From Neckera pumila (lineage: Eukaryota; Streptophyta; Bryopsida; Hypnales; Neckeraceae): a stretch of 64,000 nucleotides of DNA. Made by a program: the position numbers and the translations under genes. The notes under the pieces are model-generated. The model worked only from the letters and a program-made list of their open reading frames with translations, had not been told where the DNA came from and did no database searches. The DNA is taken from the NCBI GenBank assembly GCA_963969595.1, contig OZ018410.1, positions 29,454,913 to 29,518,912 of the forward strand, read 5' to 3'. The stretch's first letter is position 1. Every line of letters begins with the position of its first letter. Below, piece by piece: positions 13,310-26,100 of this stretch.

Positions 13310-16257
13310 ACGCGTCTATGACGCACAGTATGACACAGATGAGTACGAGTCCTTGACATGCGAATGTCACCACCTTGCACGGGCCAAGGAACTGAATGGC
13401 TCTCGGCGAAAGCCGTTCTTCTGCATCCATTGTAAGACAGTTTACAAGGATAAGAACAAGCTGAACCTGCACAGGCTGGAAGGCTGTCTTGCCGTGACTA
13501 ACGATGGCACGAAGACAGTGCTCAAGATTTACCCTGTGTTTGGGAAAGGGCAAAGGGGTGAAATTGAGGACATTCTTATCAAACACGGTCTGATGAATCC
13601 CCGGAAGAAGCCCTCGAGGGCGAAGCGGAAGAAATCGGCTGCGACTTTGAAGGACTCGGATCCTTGTATGGAAGTAGAAATGGCTGTGCTGGAAGAGCAG
13701 ACCCCCCTTCGGCCTCAGAAGTTGAAGGTGCGGGGGATGCTCTCGTCTTCTCCGTCTCAGGAGGCGAAGAAGAAGCACAAAGATATTGATGTCATGCAGA
13801 TCTCGTATGGACACCACGAGCAAGTGGTGGACAACCCCAGCAGCGGTGGCACTTCTGCAGTTGTTGGGCCCGGAGAGATGCAGGTGCAGATGCAGTTGAC
13901 CAGGGAACAGGTAGAAGCCAAGGCGCGCGAAGTTGCTCATTATATGCAACAAGATGCCTCCATGGTATCGTGCCCCGAAGTGGTGCCCTGTCCCGGTCTT
14001 TGGCACTTGATGCAATTCCAGTTGCTACCAAGTGACTTCCCTGATGTGAAGGATGATTCCTTCCTTCAGACTTTTTTTGATTTCGTCGACAAGGGGCTAA
14101 TTGATCTCGGTTTGCGAAGCTCGTATGGAGCGTGGTACATGGAGAGAGAGGTACATACACACGCATTAGTCATTAGAGATTGCAGTTTGATGATCCCATA
14201 CATGTAGAATGTCCTGATAGGTTTTCTGGTATTTAGTTCTGGTTTGATGTCAGTCTTGCTAAATGTGTCTCCTTTGCAGGAGAATGCTGGGGAAGAGGAA
14301 CAGAAAGCAGTGAAACTTACGATGAGCCGGTTCAAGTTAGTTGGAGGTCGCCCTGATTTATGTGTTCGTCAGATGGAGAAGATGGCCTTAAAAGCGTTCC
14401 TGCAATATCAGAAAGAGTGGTTTCGTTATAAAGAAGAGATGGATGCAGCTCAGAAAGAGCTGCATTTACGCAGAGAGAACTACGTGAAGGAGAAGTTGGA
14501 GGATTTCGATGCAAGGGAGCATGCTCATAAGGAATTGACTGTGTGGCATTGGTCCCCTCTGCTCCATCTGTTGAAGTCCGATTCCATTGGAGGGGTTCCA
14601 CCTAAACCTTGGCTGCATTCGGAGGCGGAGCAAAAGAAAATTGCCCATGCTGTACTGGTGAATCGGAAGATGGTTGTCAGTGATCCTCCCGATTGTCCTT
14701 TGATAGTCCGTATGTTCAAGATTGTCTACCTTTATTGTTTCTATAAAAACAATACTCTGTCTGATCCGGTAACGGGACTTTTGCGAGAGACCATGTTAGG
14801 CTACTCCAGCAGTGAAAGTGCTGCTCCTGTGCTCAGAATATCGGCTCAATCTGTTCTCAACGAAGGATGCTTTTTGTTCGCGAACTTGCCTCCGTATTCA
14901 GAGGGACACGCTGAAGTTTTCCGGGATATAAATTCACTGATCCATGGACCAGTAGGTGAGCGAGAAGCTGTTGTGCAGAAAGTGCAAGTGTTTCTGAAGA
15001 TTGTACGTCAACGAGCAGCTGGCGATATGGCTATGTTACATCCAGAGGAGTTTCGTGTGCTTTGGTGTGGTGGTGATGAATCTCAAATTGACGATGCGTT
15101 GAAAACGTTTATGCATTGCCTTAAATACCGTGAAGATTTGGATATGGGTTGGGTGCCAGTTCCTGCAGGTGCAACTTTCTTCTACCTTACGTATCATTTA
15201 TGTGGTATTCACTTTTATGTCCGCTGCGTTTATGAACGAAAGTACATTGTGAGCCTTTTACTTCAATCTCGGAAAGGAATCTCATTCCTCAACCCCCTCA
15301 CGTTAAACTGATGCAGGGCGCCCTGACTGCAATTCTGTTGCAGTTATGCAAGCAAGAGAGGCCGTCGTGAATGCAATACACAAGCTTCATGACCAGCGCG
15401 TGCTTTCCGATAAGAGTCGTTTGGGAGCGGCTTCAACTCGCCTCAAGTCAATGGAAGTGAACGCGCACGAAAAGTTTCAAGCGTTAGTGGAGACCTGCGT
15501 TGGGAAGTCTTCACAGAGGAACTCAGTCGACAGTGCTAACGGTTCTCTAGGCAAGGAAGATCTGGAAGAACACGAAAGCAAGTTTGAAAGGCAGTCGAGT
15601 TATTCAACAACCAGTGGATCCGTGGATGTAGAGCAGGATTCTCGTTCCTCTCATGAGATGAAGGACACAGGCATTGATGTTGAGAGGCCAGCTCATATAC
15701 ATGAGCCGGCCAGTGCTCGTAAACCTTTCAACACTTCTCCAGATCTCAACCTCAACCTGGATTCCAACGATTCCTATGATCCTGCATCTCCCATCAGGAA
15801 ATGCGATATGACGCTGACCGCACATATGGCTGGCTTGCATGTTGTCAAACCTGTCAAAACGGTTTCCGTTCTCGGTGTTGAGGTTCAAGCCTCGGATCCT
15901 GATGCTGCTCGAATTTCAAGTATTCCTCCTTATCCTCATCACTTTTATGGTACTAGTACTGATGTCCAAATCCCTAACGGTCGTGTCTATATGCCAAATG
16001 CAAGTATCCTCAGACCTTCTCCTAGTGCCCCTGCAGAGAGTGTTCATGTCGTCACTTCTGTCAACCACCCTGCCCGGGGTTCTGAAAGCTCTTTTGGTGC
16101 AGAAATCCCAGCCCCAGCTTCAGGCAGTCGAGCTTTGGAGACCTACAACTCTCGTCGGGTTCCTCACTTGTTCAACAGTCAATCTTCATTCTCAACAACA
16201 TCCACTGCTAATACGTACAATGAGACTCTTAGAGGCTCCTCAGCAACTCCGGTTTGA
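13278..16257 (+). CDS. Unrecognised plant protein with C2HC-finger-like motif and coiled coil
   Basis: Three exons: 13278-14150, 14280-15168 and 15317-16257, giving 900 residues. The first intron is certain (GAG/gtacat ... tttgcag/GAG). For the second I chose CAG/gtgcaa at 15,168. It is the only canonical phase-1 donor in the T-rich stretch that restores the frame at the GATGCAG acceptor; a weaker phase-1 donor lies 31 bases downstream. Residues 49-70 hold Cys-x2-Cys-x12-His-x4-Cys (Cys49, Cys52, His65, Cys70), preceded by CECHH at 28-32. Residues 109-119 are a strongly basic nuclear-localisation-like run. A charged coiled-coil-like segment spans about 319-376, followed by a mixed domain to about 590. 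The tail is Ser/Pro-rich and low in structure. I do not recognise the family; a nuclear, DNA- or protein-binding role is only an inference. Confidence 0.85.
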
Positions 16258-19200
16258 TTGTTGCTCGAAAAGGTTCAGATGAGGAGCAGTGAGGGTCATT
16301 GTATCTTTTCACGTATGAGGTTTGGTTTGGTTTGCGTTGTAAGATAGTTGCGTCTACAGGTCTCTTTGTTAGTACATGAGAACCTCGACTTCTATGTGTG
16401 GCTTTGCTTTGGGCTTTCTGTATTGGTCTGTGTGGCAAAATATATACAATTATATATATATGTAATACGATGTTTCTATTGGCAACTCCGTGCTTGTCTG
16501 GTACTCTGAACCATTTAGAATTTAGAGGCAATTTGTGGGACTAATCCCTTCCAGAATGTTGAAAACTTCTTGAAAACTTGGGCCCTTGGTACCGAATAAA
16601 TTATTAGTAAACATAGAGTGCGGATCGCTTATTTCAATTGCTACTTTAGACCGAGTATTCCTTTGTATTTCTATTAGGTAGCTGCACCTTAAATTGTCAG
16701 AACAAGGGTTTGAGCTTGGTTCTTGTTATGAAATTGTAGTAGTTTTTGTTGGGTCCAGTTGGCAGTTAGGAGATTCTAGATCCTCTTAAAAGTGTATTTT
16801 TTAATCTATATTTGAAGAAACTATGGATTTCAAATTGCCAAAAGTAGGTGAACCAAAGTTAACCCTAATCTCTCATGAATTGAAGATATACATTTTAGGC
16901 AAGAGTTTGTAGGTCACAATTAGGTCTAGTGCCTCATACCATTCAATTTAAAGTTTTATATACTCTTCTTGTGTTGCAGAAATTGATGACTCTACAATAA
17001 AAACCTTGTCCTTCACATATGAAGGGATCTAGGATAGTAGGTTGAAGAATGTTACTCCCTTTGTTTTTGTAAAAGACCCGTGTTTTCTTTGTATTTTACA
17101 AAGGAACTACAGGTCTTTTAGAAACAAAGGGAGTATGAGTTTTCAAACTTATGATGAACTCGTAGTAGCTTTGGTAGCGGACAAGAAGGATTGTAATTTG
17201 ACAATATGACTTGAATCACATTTGATTCATTTTGTGATACTTGAAGTTTTTTGAATAGTGATAATACTTGTTGCTCAATAGAATAGAGAGTACGGTTTTC
17301 ACTCCTAGCCTTAGAATGAAACAAAGTATAAATCAACAATATAATGTGAATATGTAAATTCAATGGCCCAGGTGCCTACTGTGGGTCTAAACTAATTTTA
17401 ATAAGTTTATTTTTCTTCTTTCTCTAAACTTTTCTATTTTCTATATTTTACTTGATCATATGCAAATTCATATACAATTGCAATTTTTATGTCCTTGTTA
17501 TAAGCTTGGTCCTTGTTATGAACTTGTAATAGTTGTTGATATGATTGGAAAAAAATGCAACTTTTTTGAACCTATAGAATATAAGATGACATGATGGCTA
17601 ATATTAATGAGAAATGAGCCTTTTTTCGTGAAAATTGATCCAAATGAATAATGACAACTTTGTCAAAAGTTCTACATATGTTTACACATTTAAAATTATT
17701 ACTAGAAGTAGAGGGCACTGTGATTAGTACGAATGTGGTAGAGTAGTGACAAACAGAGCTTGGTCAAGAATTAATCTTGTGATGATCTTGTGCATTTATT
17801 AGCACAATTTTTTTACATGAGTGTCCCAAGTGTTCTTATCCTTTCAAACACAAGATCGGTTTTTTGAAATGAGTAGTTTCAATAAAACACTCTTGTTATA
17901 AAAATATAGAAATCCATATATATAGATAGCTAGATTCTTATTGTAGAAAGTACTAGTGCATTTGGTGGTCCTATGGTATGTAAAAAATTTATTATACATC
18001 TAGCAGTACCTTTTGCAACATATTTAATTTGCTTATAGCAACTCTTGTACCATTTAATTTAGTGTAGGATATCTACCATCTGCCTTGTTTGCATGAAGTT
18101 TCTTGACCTATATGTACACCACCTAACCACTCTTTAACATAATACTATATAAACCAATTCCAAATATTTATGTTGCTACTGCAACTTCCAACCCAATGAC
18201 CTCACTTAGTGACCTAGACTACGAAGTTTTGCTTAGAATGGGGAAAAATGTAGTTTGAATCAAACTACATGATATAAATCCCATCAACTTGTTTAATAGT
18301 GGCATGCTATCAAGATGAATTTATAATTTAACATTTATAACAAAATAACATGGATTTGTAATTTAACATTTATAACAATACAATTACTTTGTATTTCATT
18401 GAGCAATTTTGGTTGAAATTCTAGCGGACTATAAACAAACCCAAGTAAAGGCTTGAAGTTTCATAGCAAGGTACACTTGACTATTTTACAACTTGAATAA
18501 TTTTCATATTTTAAAAAAATGGTTTTTTATTTATTACTAAATCGTGACTAGATGTTAGATTGCCAATTTAGGAGTTATTGATATATGTTAAGTTCAAACA
18601 AGCAAATTGGAATTTACAGTCATCTTTGAGGACTATCTTCAAGAGTTTGAATAGCTACCTTATCTAATCTAAAATTGAGCTAGTTCTACAGGAGTAGAGC
18701 CTCTCAAGTGAACCTAATTGTTCTTCTAGATATCTAATTGGTTGAACAAAAGTCCCTTTAAGGCTTTAATCTCTAAATGTCCGAGGCACCAAATTTTGGT
18801 GTCGACAATATTTTGAAGTTAAATAAAACCTAACCAAGTTGCTATTTTTAGTAATTTATATTTTTGTAAAATTCTTTTTGAAGTCTAGTTTTAGCATCAA
18901 AAATCTAATTTAGAAAATGATTGATTACGATTTTTCTATTTGAGATTTTGTGCAAGGGTATCCATTGCTATCTTGACTTTTCATAGTGTTGAAAGCTCTT
19001 GGAAATGAGCCTCAAATATACTAGATCTTGGAGAAAAAGTCACAGTTCAAATCGCTGTCGAGATTGATCAGAGTGGAGCTAGATATTTCCTTATCAAGGA
19101 GATCGGGCCTAGTGGTATCCAAGAGTGTAACTGAAGGAGAGTTGTATATGGGTTGAAAACTCAGGTGGTAGATAGACAATGTTATGTCTATTTGTGAATT

Positions 19201-20188
19201 TGGATTTTTTTATGTCTTGGGTAGAAGTTGGCATTTTGATTCAGGTGTGGTTGAGGATGTCGCTGGTCGATTGCTTTGTGCTTCTGGGTTTGTCGAATTT
19301 GGAGTAGTGTGAGGATGGAAACTTAGAAAAATATAACAAATAATATGATTCAAGAAATTCAGGCCCAAGAAGAAATTCCCCAAGTTACAAACAAAATGAG
19401 GTCAATGGAAATCTCATGAAAATAAGTACCATTTAATAGCAAATGTATTCAAAAAAATGAAACAAAAATTGCTCGTTTTCCCAACTCAATCCCTAAAATG
19501 CCCAAGGCCTTTCTGAGCTTCTAGGAATTTGCTCTAAATTGAACAAAAAGTCAACATTTTGATAAGTTGTATCAACTTTTTTTGAATTGTATCCGTATAA
19601 ATTCAAACTAGACATGTTAGAGATCATAGGAAAAGAAAACACTACAATATCACTTATGGATTGAAAGATTATAATGTTTGATCATGAGGGTGTTAAAATT
19701 GTGAAAATGATTTGAAGTCTTTCAATCCTCTTTTCATCTGTCAAATCTAAAAAGTTGGTCACCAAAAAAATATAAAGTCAAAGGGCCTAACATGCATAAC
19801 CCCAACCAATTAATGGCTTCTCAAAATCCACTCTACAATTTTTTTAATGAATTTCTAATGATAGTATCTAATAATAGAAAAGGGATGAAGCTTACTTCGA
19901 GTGAACAATTTTAGGGAATTCAGCTGCCAAATAATACATCGGAAACAGGACGATATTATTCCCGTTAACACCTCAAAAGTGTCCACTATCCTCAACTGCG
20001 ACATCAATACAACGAACAAGTTGGGAAAACCCTACCTAAATTGAAACAAGAATCTCCTTATTACACTACAGACCTCCCCCAACTCCGTTTTCAAACCATA
20101 AAAGTGGGAAACATCGCCTGGTTTCATTTCCCCGGCCGACTCTCCTACACGAATAAAAAGATGCGAATGAAGAGATCGAGCTCTCCAG
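16258..20188. other. Convergent spacer between the C2HC-finger gene and PEPC
   Basis: The left 250 bp is probably the 3' UTR of the plus-strand gene and the right 250 bp that of PEPC. Between them I see no gene. It holds a small MITE at 17,055 and a duplicated 35-40 bp motif around 18,315-18,385 (TAATTTAACATTTATAACAA twice). Short repeated phrases containing CTTGTTATGAA occur near 16,720 and 17,510. Confidence 0.55.
17055..17133. mobile_element. Stowaway-like MITE
   Basis: A 79-bp element flanked on both sides by TA. It begins CTCCCTTTGTTTTTGTAAAA and ends with the inverted counterpart TTTTAGAAACAAAGGGAG. The CTCCC terminus, TA target duplication and near-complete palindrome match the Stowaway (Tc1/mariner-derived) group. 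Confidence 0.8.
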
Positions 20189-23100
20189 CTATCCCGTGTT
20201 CTGGATGCCGGCCGCAATGCCCTTCATGGTGAGGATCATGGTGTCCTCCAAGCCAGGCGCAAACTCCGTCGTGGGGTTGAGGGTGACGAGCTCCGCAGCA
20301 CGCTTGGTGGGCTTGGTGGGAGATTCCGGCAGAGATTGAGTGCCCTGCGCACGCATCTTCTTCAGGGTGAAGACTTGTTGAACGTTGAGAGCCGTGAGGT
20401 ACGGGTCTCGCAGACGTATACGCTGCTTCAAGGTCGGGTTTCCTTGCAGGATGTCCGTGTGCCTTGCAATCTGCAACACCAGATCACATTCAACCATTAA
20501 TAATTGATGCAGCGGTAAGTGGAACCTACAGGAACTACATTTGCAGAGACTCTTGGACTGGTCCAAGAGAAGTATGTAGAGGACCCCCTCCAGCAGACAC
20601 GACGTTCTTCTCTACGATATCGAAGACACGAAGTACTACCAGAACCATATCAGAACCGTATCAGAAGCACATCAAAAAGATAGAGGACCCTGGCAAATTA
20701 TATCAACCCTATATCAGAAATATAGAGGACTGTAAAAAATTGTTGGCACCTAAGTGAGATGGTTTACACAACCTCGCAGCCATTCCGACTTTATCATAAA
20801 CCCTAGTTTCTCCGCTCCATAGAAATGTAGGGTTTGTGAATTGTGAGGGTCTTCACATAGCTAGCACCCTAAAGTTGGGATTGCGGGTCTTCAAAGCATC
20901 GGGCCATGAAGAAGAGAACCCACGGTATGCTAGCTTTCCTCCGAGGTCCGGGTCTATTACAGTACAAACTGGCCAAGAAATTCAACGAAATTAAGCAGGG
21001 TTTCAAACTGAATTGCTTACCTTGAGGAGATGCAGTTTAGTCTCATTATACTTCCGCCGCAGCTCCTCCCCAAACGGTCGCAACTCCTCTTTCACCAGCA
21101 ACCTATCATACAACTCCGCAATCCTCGGATCCCCTTTCGCAAACACCATCTCCACCAAATCGATTGTCACCCTGAAGAACGGCCACTGATCATACATCCT
21201 CGCCAGCGTATTCATATTCTCCGGCTTCGCATCCAACGCCTCCTGCAATGCCGCTCCCAGTCCGAGCCACACCGGCAAATGAAACCTCGTCTGCGTCCAC
21301 GCAAAGATCCATGGAATCGCTCTCAACGACTCAATCCCCCCACTCGGTTTCCTCTTGGAAGGTCTCGACCCGATGTTCATGCGCCCGTACTCGAGCTCCG
21401 GAGTGGCAGTCCGGAAATACTCCACAAATCTAGAATTTTTAAACACGATGGATCGATACTCTTCTGTCGCTGCCACAGCCATGGAGTCCATGAGGTCGCG
21501 CCACTCGGGCTTCGGAGCCATAGGGGGGTGCATGCCGTGCTCGAGAGTGGCGGCGGTGAAACGCTGGAGGGTGCGGAAACAGAGATGCTCCTCTCCGAAG
21601 GATTGCTCGATGACCTCGCCTTGAATGGTGACGCGGAGGGAGCCGTTGATGGTGTCGGGGGGTTGGGAGAGGATGGCGAGGTGGGTGGGGCCGCCGCCCC
21701 GACCGACCGTGCCGCCGCGGCCGTGGAACATGGTGAGGCGGACGCCGTATTGCTTGGCCACTGTCACAAGATCCTCTTGCGCCTGTGGATTCAGAATGGT
21801 TGCACTTGGGTTAGCTTTCTCAAGGAGAAATCGAAGATGTCCATCTTTCATCGGAATGTTTGAAGAATTTCATAGTCACTGTACGGGTCCACCGATGATA
21901 AAATTGGATACACAGACACACTGGGAAAGGAATTTGGACACAAAAGGGACCTTTGTCCAATTTTCATTCTGGATTTCTCCTGTGTTTTAATCTAAGGTCA
22001 ACAATTACACTGAAGATTGAAAGCATATCCAGAAGAAGAATAACTTTGGTGCAGTGGCTAGCTTGACACATGGTTACTAAGAAACGGAGTTCGAGAATGA
22101 TCGAGATCACTTTCAAGCTCAGCGTTAATTTGAACAAAGTTCCAACGTTTGTCGATTACATCGGAGAGGTAACAAATGGAGAATACAGGATGTTGAGAAA
22201 GGAAGACACAAAATGCAAAATTGATTAGCAAAAACGTAGTAGCAGAGAAGCATACCTTGAACATCTGCCACGCTGCCGAAAGACGCCCCGCGTCTTTGCC
22301 TGAGTCCGAGTACCCGATCATGACCTCCTGCTTCCCATTAATCCGCTTGAGGTACCAGTCGATGGAGAACAATCGCGAGAGCGCGGCGGGCGCGGACTCC
22401 AGATCCGCCAGCTTCTCGAACAGCGGCACCACGCGTAGCGGCGTGGGCACGTGGCACTCCCTCTGCAAGAGCTCCACGGCGAGAACGTCCGAGGGCGCCG
22501 TGGCCATGGAGATCACGTAGGCGCCGAAGCAGTCGGACGGAAGCTCCGCGAGCACGTAGAACGTGTCGAGCACGTCCTTCACTTCGCCCGTGGTGGGCAA
22601 GTCGGGGCCGAACAGAGGGCGACGCCCCTGAAGCTCGCTCAGCAACCAGTCCTGGCGCTGCTCCTCGCTCCAGTCCTTGTAGGAGCCGATGCCCAGGTAG
22701 GTCGTGATGGCGTCGAGGGCGTCCGTGTGACGCTCCGATTCCTGACGGATGTCCAGCTTCACCAGACTCAGACCGAAGCAAGACACCTGACGCATGAAGT
22801 CTAAGAGGCTGCCGTCCGCGATCGGCTTGTCGCCCGTCTCGCACAACGAGCGGTGACAGAGCTCCAGCGGCTCCAGAAACTGTCGAAAACAAACACAAAT
22901 GAATCCATCTCTTCACAACTCAAATATCATTGCAACCGACGCCACTTCAATACTTCGAGAAATTCGTAACGACACAGTCGTGCTCGCTACAATGGGAGAT
23001 TTCTGAGCGCTAGAAATGTGATAGTCAGCGGCTGAAGAATCTGTCGAGAACAACCACACGGCCTGAATCCATCTTTTCACAACTCACAAACTATCACAAC

Positions 23101-26100
23101 CTACCCCACTTCAACACCTCGAGAAATTCGTGCCATCACGGTCATGCTCTCGCTACAATGGGAGATTTCTGAGCGGTAAGAATGTGACATTCAAGTGCTC
23201 AAAACTCTGAAGATTATGACATTGAAGCATTGCTCTAAGGTTTGAAAATAAAAATTTTCAAGTATTCGGATCATAAGGAGATTATCTCTGGTGCCTGGAT
23301 TGCCATTCCCGGTTTACGGTTTGCCATTTGCGAACACGCAAAATGTGTGCCACTAATTTTCCCTGTTTGCCCCTGTACCTGGTTCCTCAGCTCCTAGTGC
23401 AAAATCATCTGGGAAACTGCTGATAATCTCTGAAAATTATTGCTTTCAATCATTACTGTAAGTGTTAAAAACAAGGACTTCAGAGCTGACGAAACTAGTC
23501 CTGACTTACAAGGACTCAGATGGGATTTGACGATGGATACCTGAGATGCATCGGTATAAGTGTCTTCGATGTTGACGTCGCTTTTGCCGTCAGCGAGCAA
23601 CTGCCGCATGCGTTCGCGCGTGTTGTAGAGCTTGTCACGCATGTCGCCCAGCAAGACGCGGAAGGGCTCATTCTGTGGAATCTGTTTCCAAAACTCAATG
23701 TAATGTTTGGACTCTTTCATGGAGTGGGTTTCCAGGGTCGCCACTCTCTGCTTCAGCTCATCACTGCATCGCCACATGGACAACTGCACCATTGAAACCA
23801 ATAAAGATTAATGTAAAAGTGTGAATCATTATATCTAGGATAGGGTGCTTAGACCTTCAGGAACATTTGGGCATTAAAATTGAATGAGAATATAGCTGAG
23901 CTTGCTACTGATCTCAGTCACAACTTTCAAATTCAAGGACCGCAAGTGGTAACTTCCTTATCTTATTAGACTGTGATGAACAAAGAGAACTATTCTTTCC
24001 CACGCAATTACTACGGGACCTTTTGTACACATAAATTTCTCCTCAAAACAATATTTTTAAGCTATCAAGGACGAAATCATACGTGACTTTATACTGGCCC
24101 GATTTGCTTGAAACTAGTTTGAATTGATCTTTTAATTCCACCTAATTTAAGGCTTTAAGAAAATTATTCAAACTACTTTGGTCCTCGATGGTCACCAAAA
24201 CGTGTAGTTTCCCTAATCACCTAAAGATCATGTTCTTTAAAATAGACAGTTTCATAGCGTCAGAATTGTGATAGTCCAGTGTCGGGTGCATTGAAAATTA
24301 GAATCTCAAGTGCCCAAACCTCTAAGAATCAGGAAGGCTAAAGATATGAGGTTTCACTTAAACTATGACAATTTCGCTAAAATCCGTCATTTTCACAGAT
24401 ATGAGGCCCTAGGAGATGATGAACATGAGAGAAGACGCAGGACTGGAAGTTGAATTCAACACAGTGCCATCATCCAAGGGAGGATGGAAAACAAGTTGAA
24501 GGTTGAAGGTTGCAATGTGCACTCCCAGTTGCCACATGTGACAAACGCATTCACCATTGACAGTCGGAAACCAAATAACGAGGGAATTAGAGAATTCAAA
24601 AATGGGAAAGAAGGGATTTGAGTGATGGATGGAGGTGTCCGGCCAGCTCACCTCGAACATGAGGTCTTCGATTTGGGAGTAGTAGAGATTAGCGGCCATG
24701 AGCCGCGCCAGCAGACATACGTCGCGCGTCACGTCTGGCGTCACGCGCGGGTTGCCGTCGCGGTCACCGCCCATCCAGGAGGAGAATTGGATGAGCGGCA
24801 CGTTGTGAGGCAGCCGCTCCGTCACGCCTATGGAGTTCAACGCCGTGTCCATCCGGCGGAGGAACTTGGGCAGGCCGTTCCAAATGGTTTCGTGGAAGTA
24901 GCTCATGCCGGCTCGCATCTCGTCTTGCGGAGTGGGCTGCGAGCGCCGGATCTCGTCCGTGCGAAACGCAGCTTGAATCTCGCGCTCCAAAGCTTCGCCC
25001 AGCTCCTCCTTCTCCTCGGGAGTTGTGTTGTCCTTGTACAGTTGGGCCAAGCAATCCCGAATCCTGCCATGGCCACCACACCAAATCAAACCACATTGAT
25101 TTACAATTCGTCCAGGAGCAATTCACCGAACATAGTCTGCTGCAATTCACCGAGAACAGGCTCTTGCACCGAAGAGATTCATTTGGGCCAAGTGCTGCTC
25201 AGGACACACCAACCCCCCGGAATGTACACGTCCGATACGCGCCAAGCAAGCAATTCACCGAGCATAATCTCTTTCTATTCGCAGAAAAAGATCTACTGCA
25301 ATTCATCGAGGAGCGATTCAGCTTAGAACACATCAGTATTCTGATGCAAATTCGTAGAAAAGCAAGTCACCGAGCATACTCTGTTACAATTCACCGAGAA
25401 GCAATGCACCAAGCACACTCTGTTGCAATTCAAAGAAAATAAATAGGAATTCTCACCGCGAGTGCTTCTGGAGAAGGGAGCGGCGAACCGACTGAGTAGG
25501 ATGCGCCGTGAAGACCAGGTCGACCGTTTGGTCCTTGAGGGCCTCGAAGATTTCTTGCGGAGTTTTGCCGAGCTGCTTCACCAACCGCTTGAACGTCTGC
25601 TCCATGTCCGACTCCGTCAATGCACTGTTCTCATCGCCAATGTTACCCTTCTGTTTGGTCGGACGACGACTGGCAATTTGCACCTCTTCGGCCAAGTTCC
25701 CCAGGTTCAGCATGTGCGAGAAGGAGCTGCATACCACGATTGTTTCGCCCGCATCGAGGTCGTTGAGCAACTCCGACAGCTCCTGCAATTTCTCCTGCGC
25801 GGCTGGCCCGTCCGTTTTGCAAAACGCTGACGAAATCTCATAGCATTTTTCTACCTGGGAGAGCACACGATAACACCCAAGTATATTCAGATGCCATGGA
25901 CTGAAAAATACATTTGTAACTGCCACATTTCTATGCTTTCGTTTGCAAAAGCAAACTGGTTTATATAATTCCCACGGCAAGCATGGATCCTCGATATGAG
26001 AAAACTCCGTCGACATAGACGACCCCCATCAGATTCGGGAAACCCACACCGTCTTCCACATTATTTCTGACTAGAACCAAGCACTCGCAAGACTCAAAAG

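Noticed and set aside
13212..14015. 267-codon minus-strand frame opposite the first exon of the C2HC-finger gene
   Set aside because: Antisense shadow: the plus strand has the coherent spliced protein, while this frame is low-complexity His/Leu text.
15169..15311. Extension of the second C2HC-gene exon to the stop at 15,311
   Set aside because: The stretch is T-rich and intron-like; using the CAG/gtgcaa donor restores a long frame in the next exon with correct phase.
21030..21863. 277-codon open frame on the plus strand across PEPC exon 6
   Set aside because: It is an antisense shadow of a highly conserved, GC-rich PEPC exon; its translation is Arg/His/Pro-rich with no domain.
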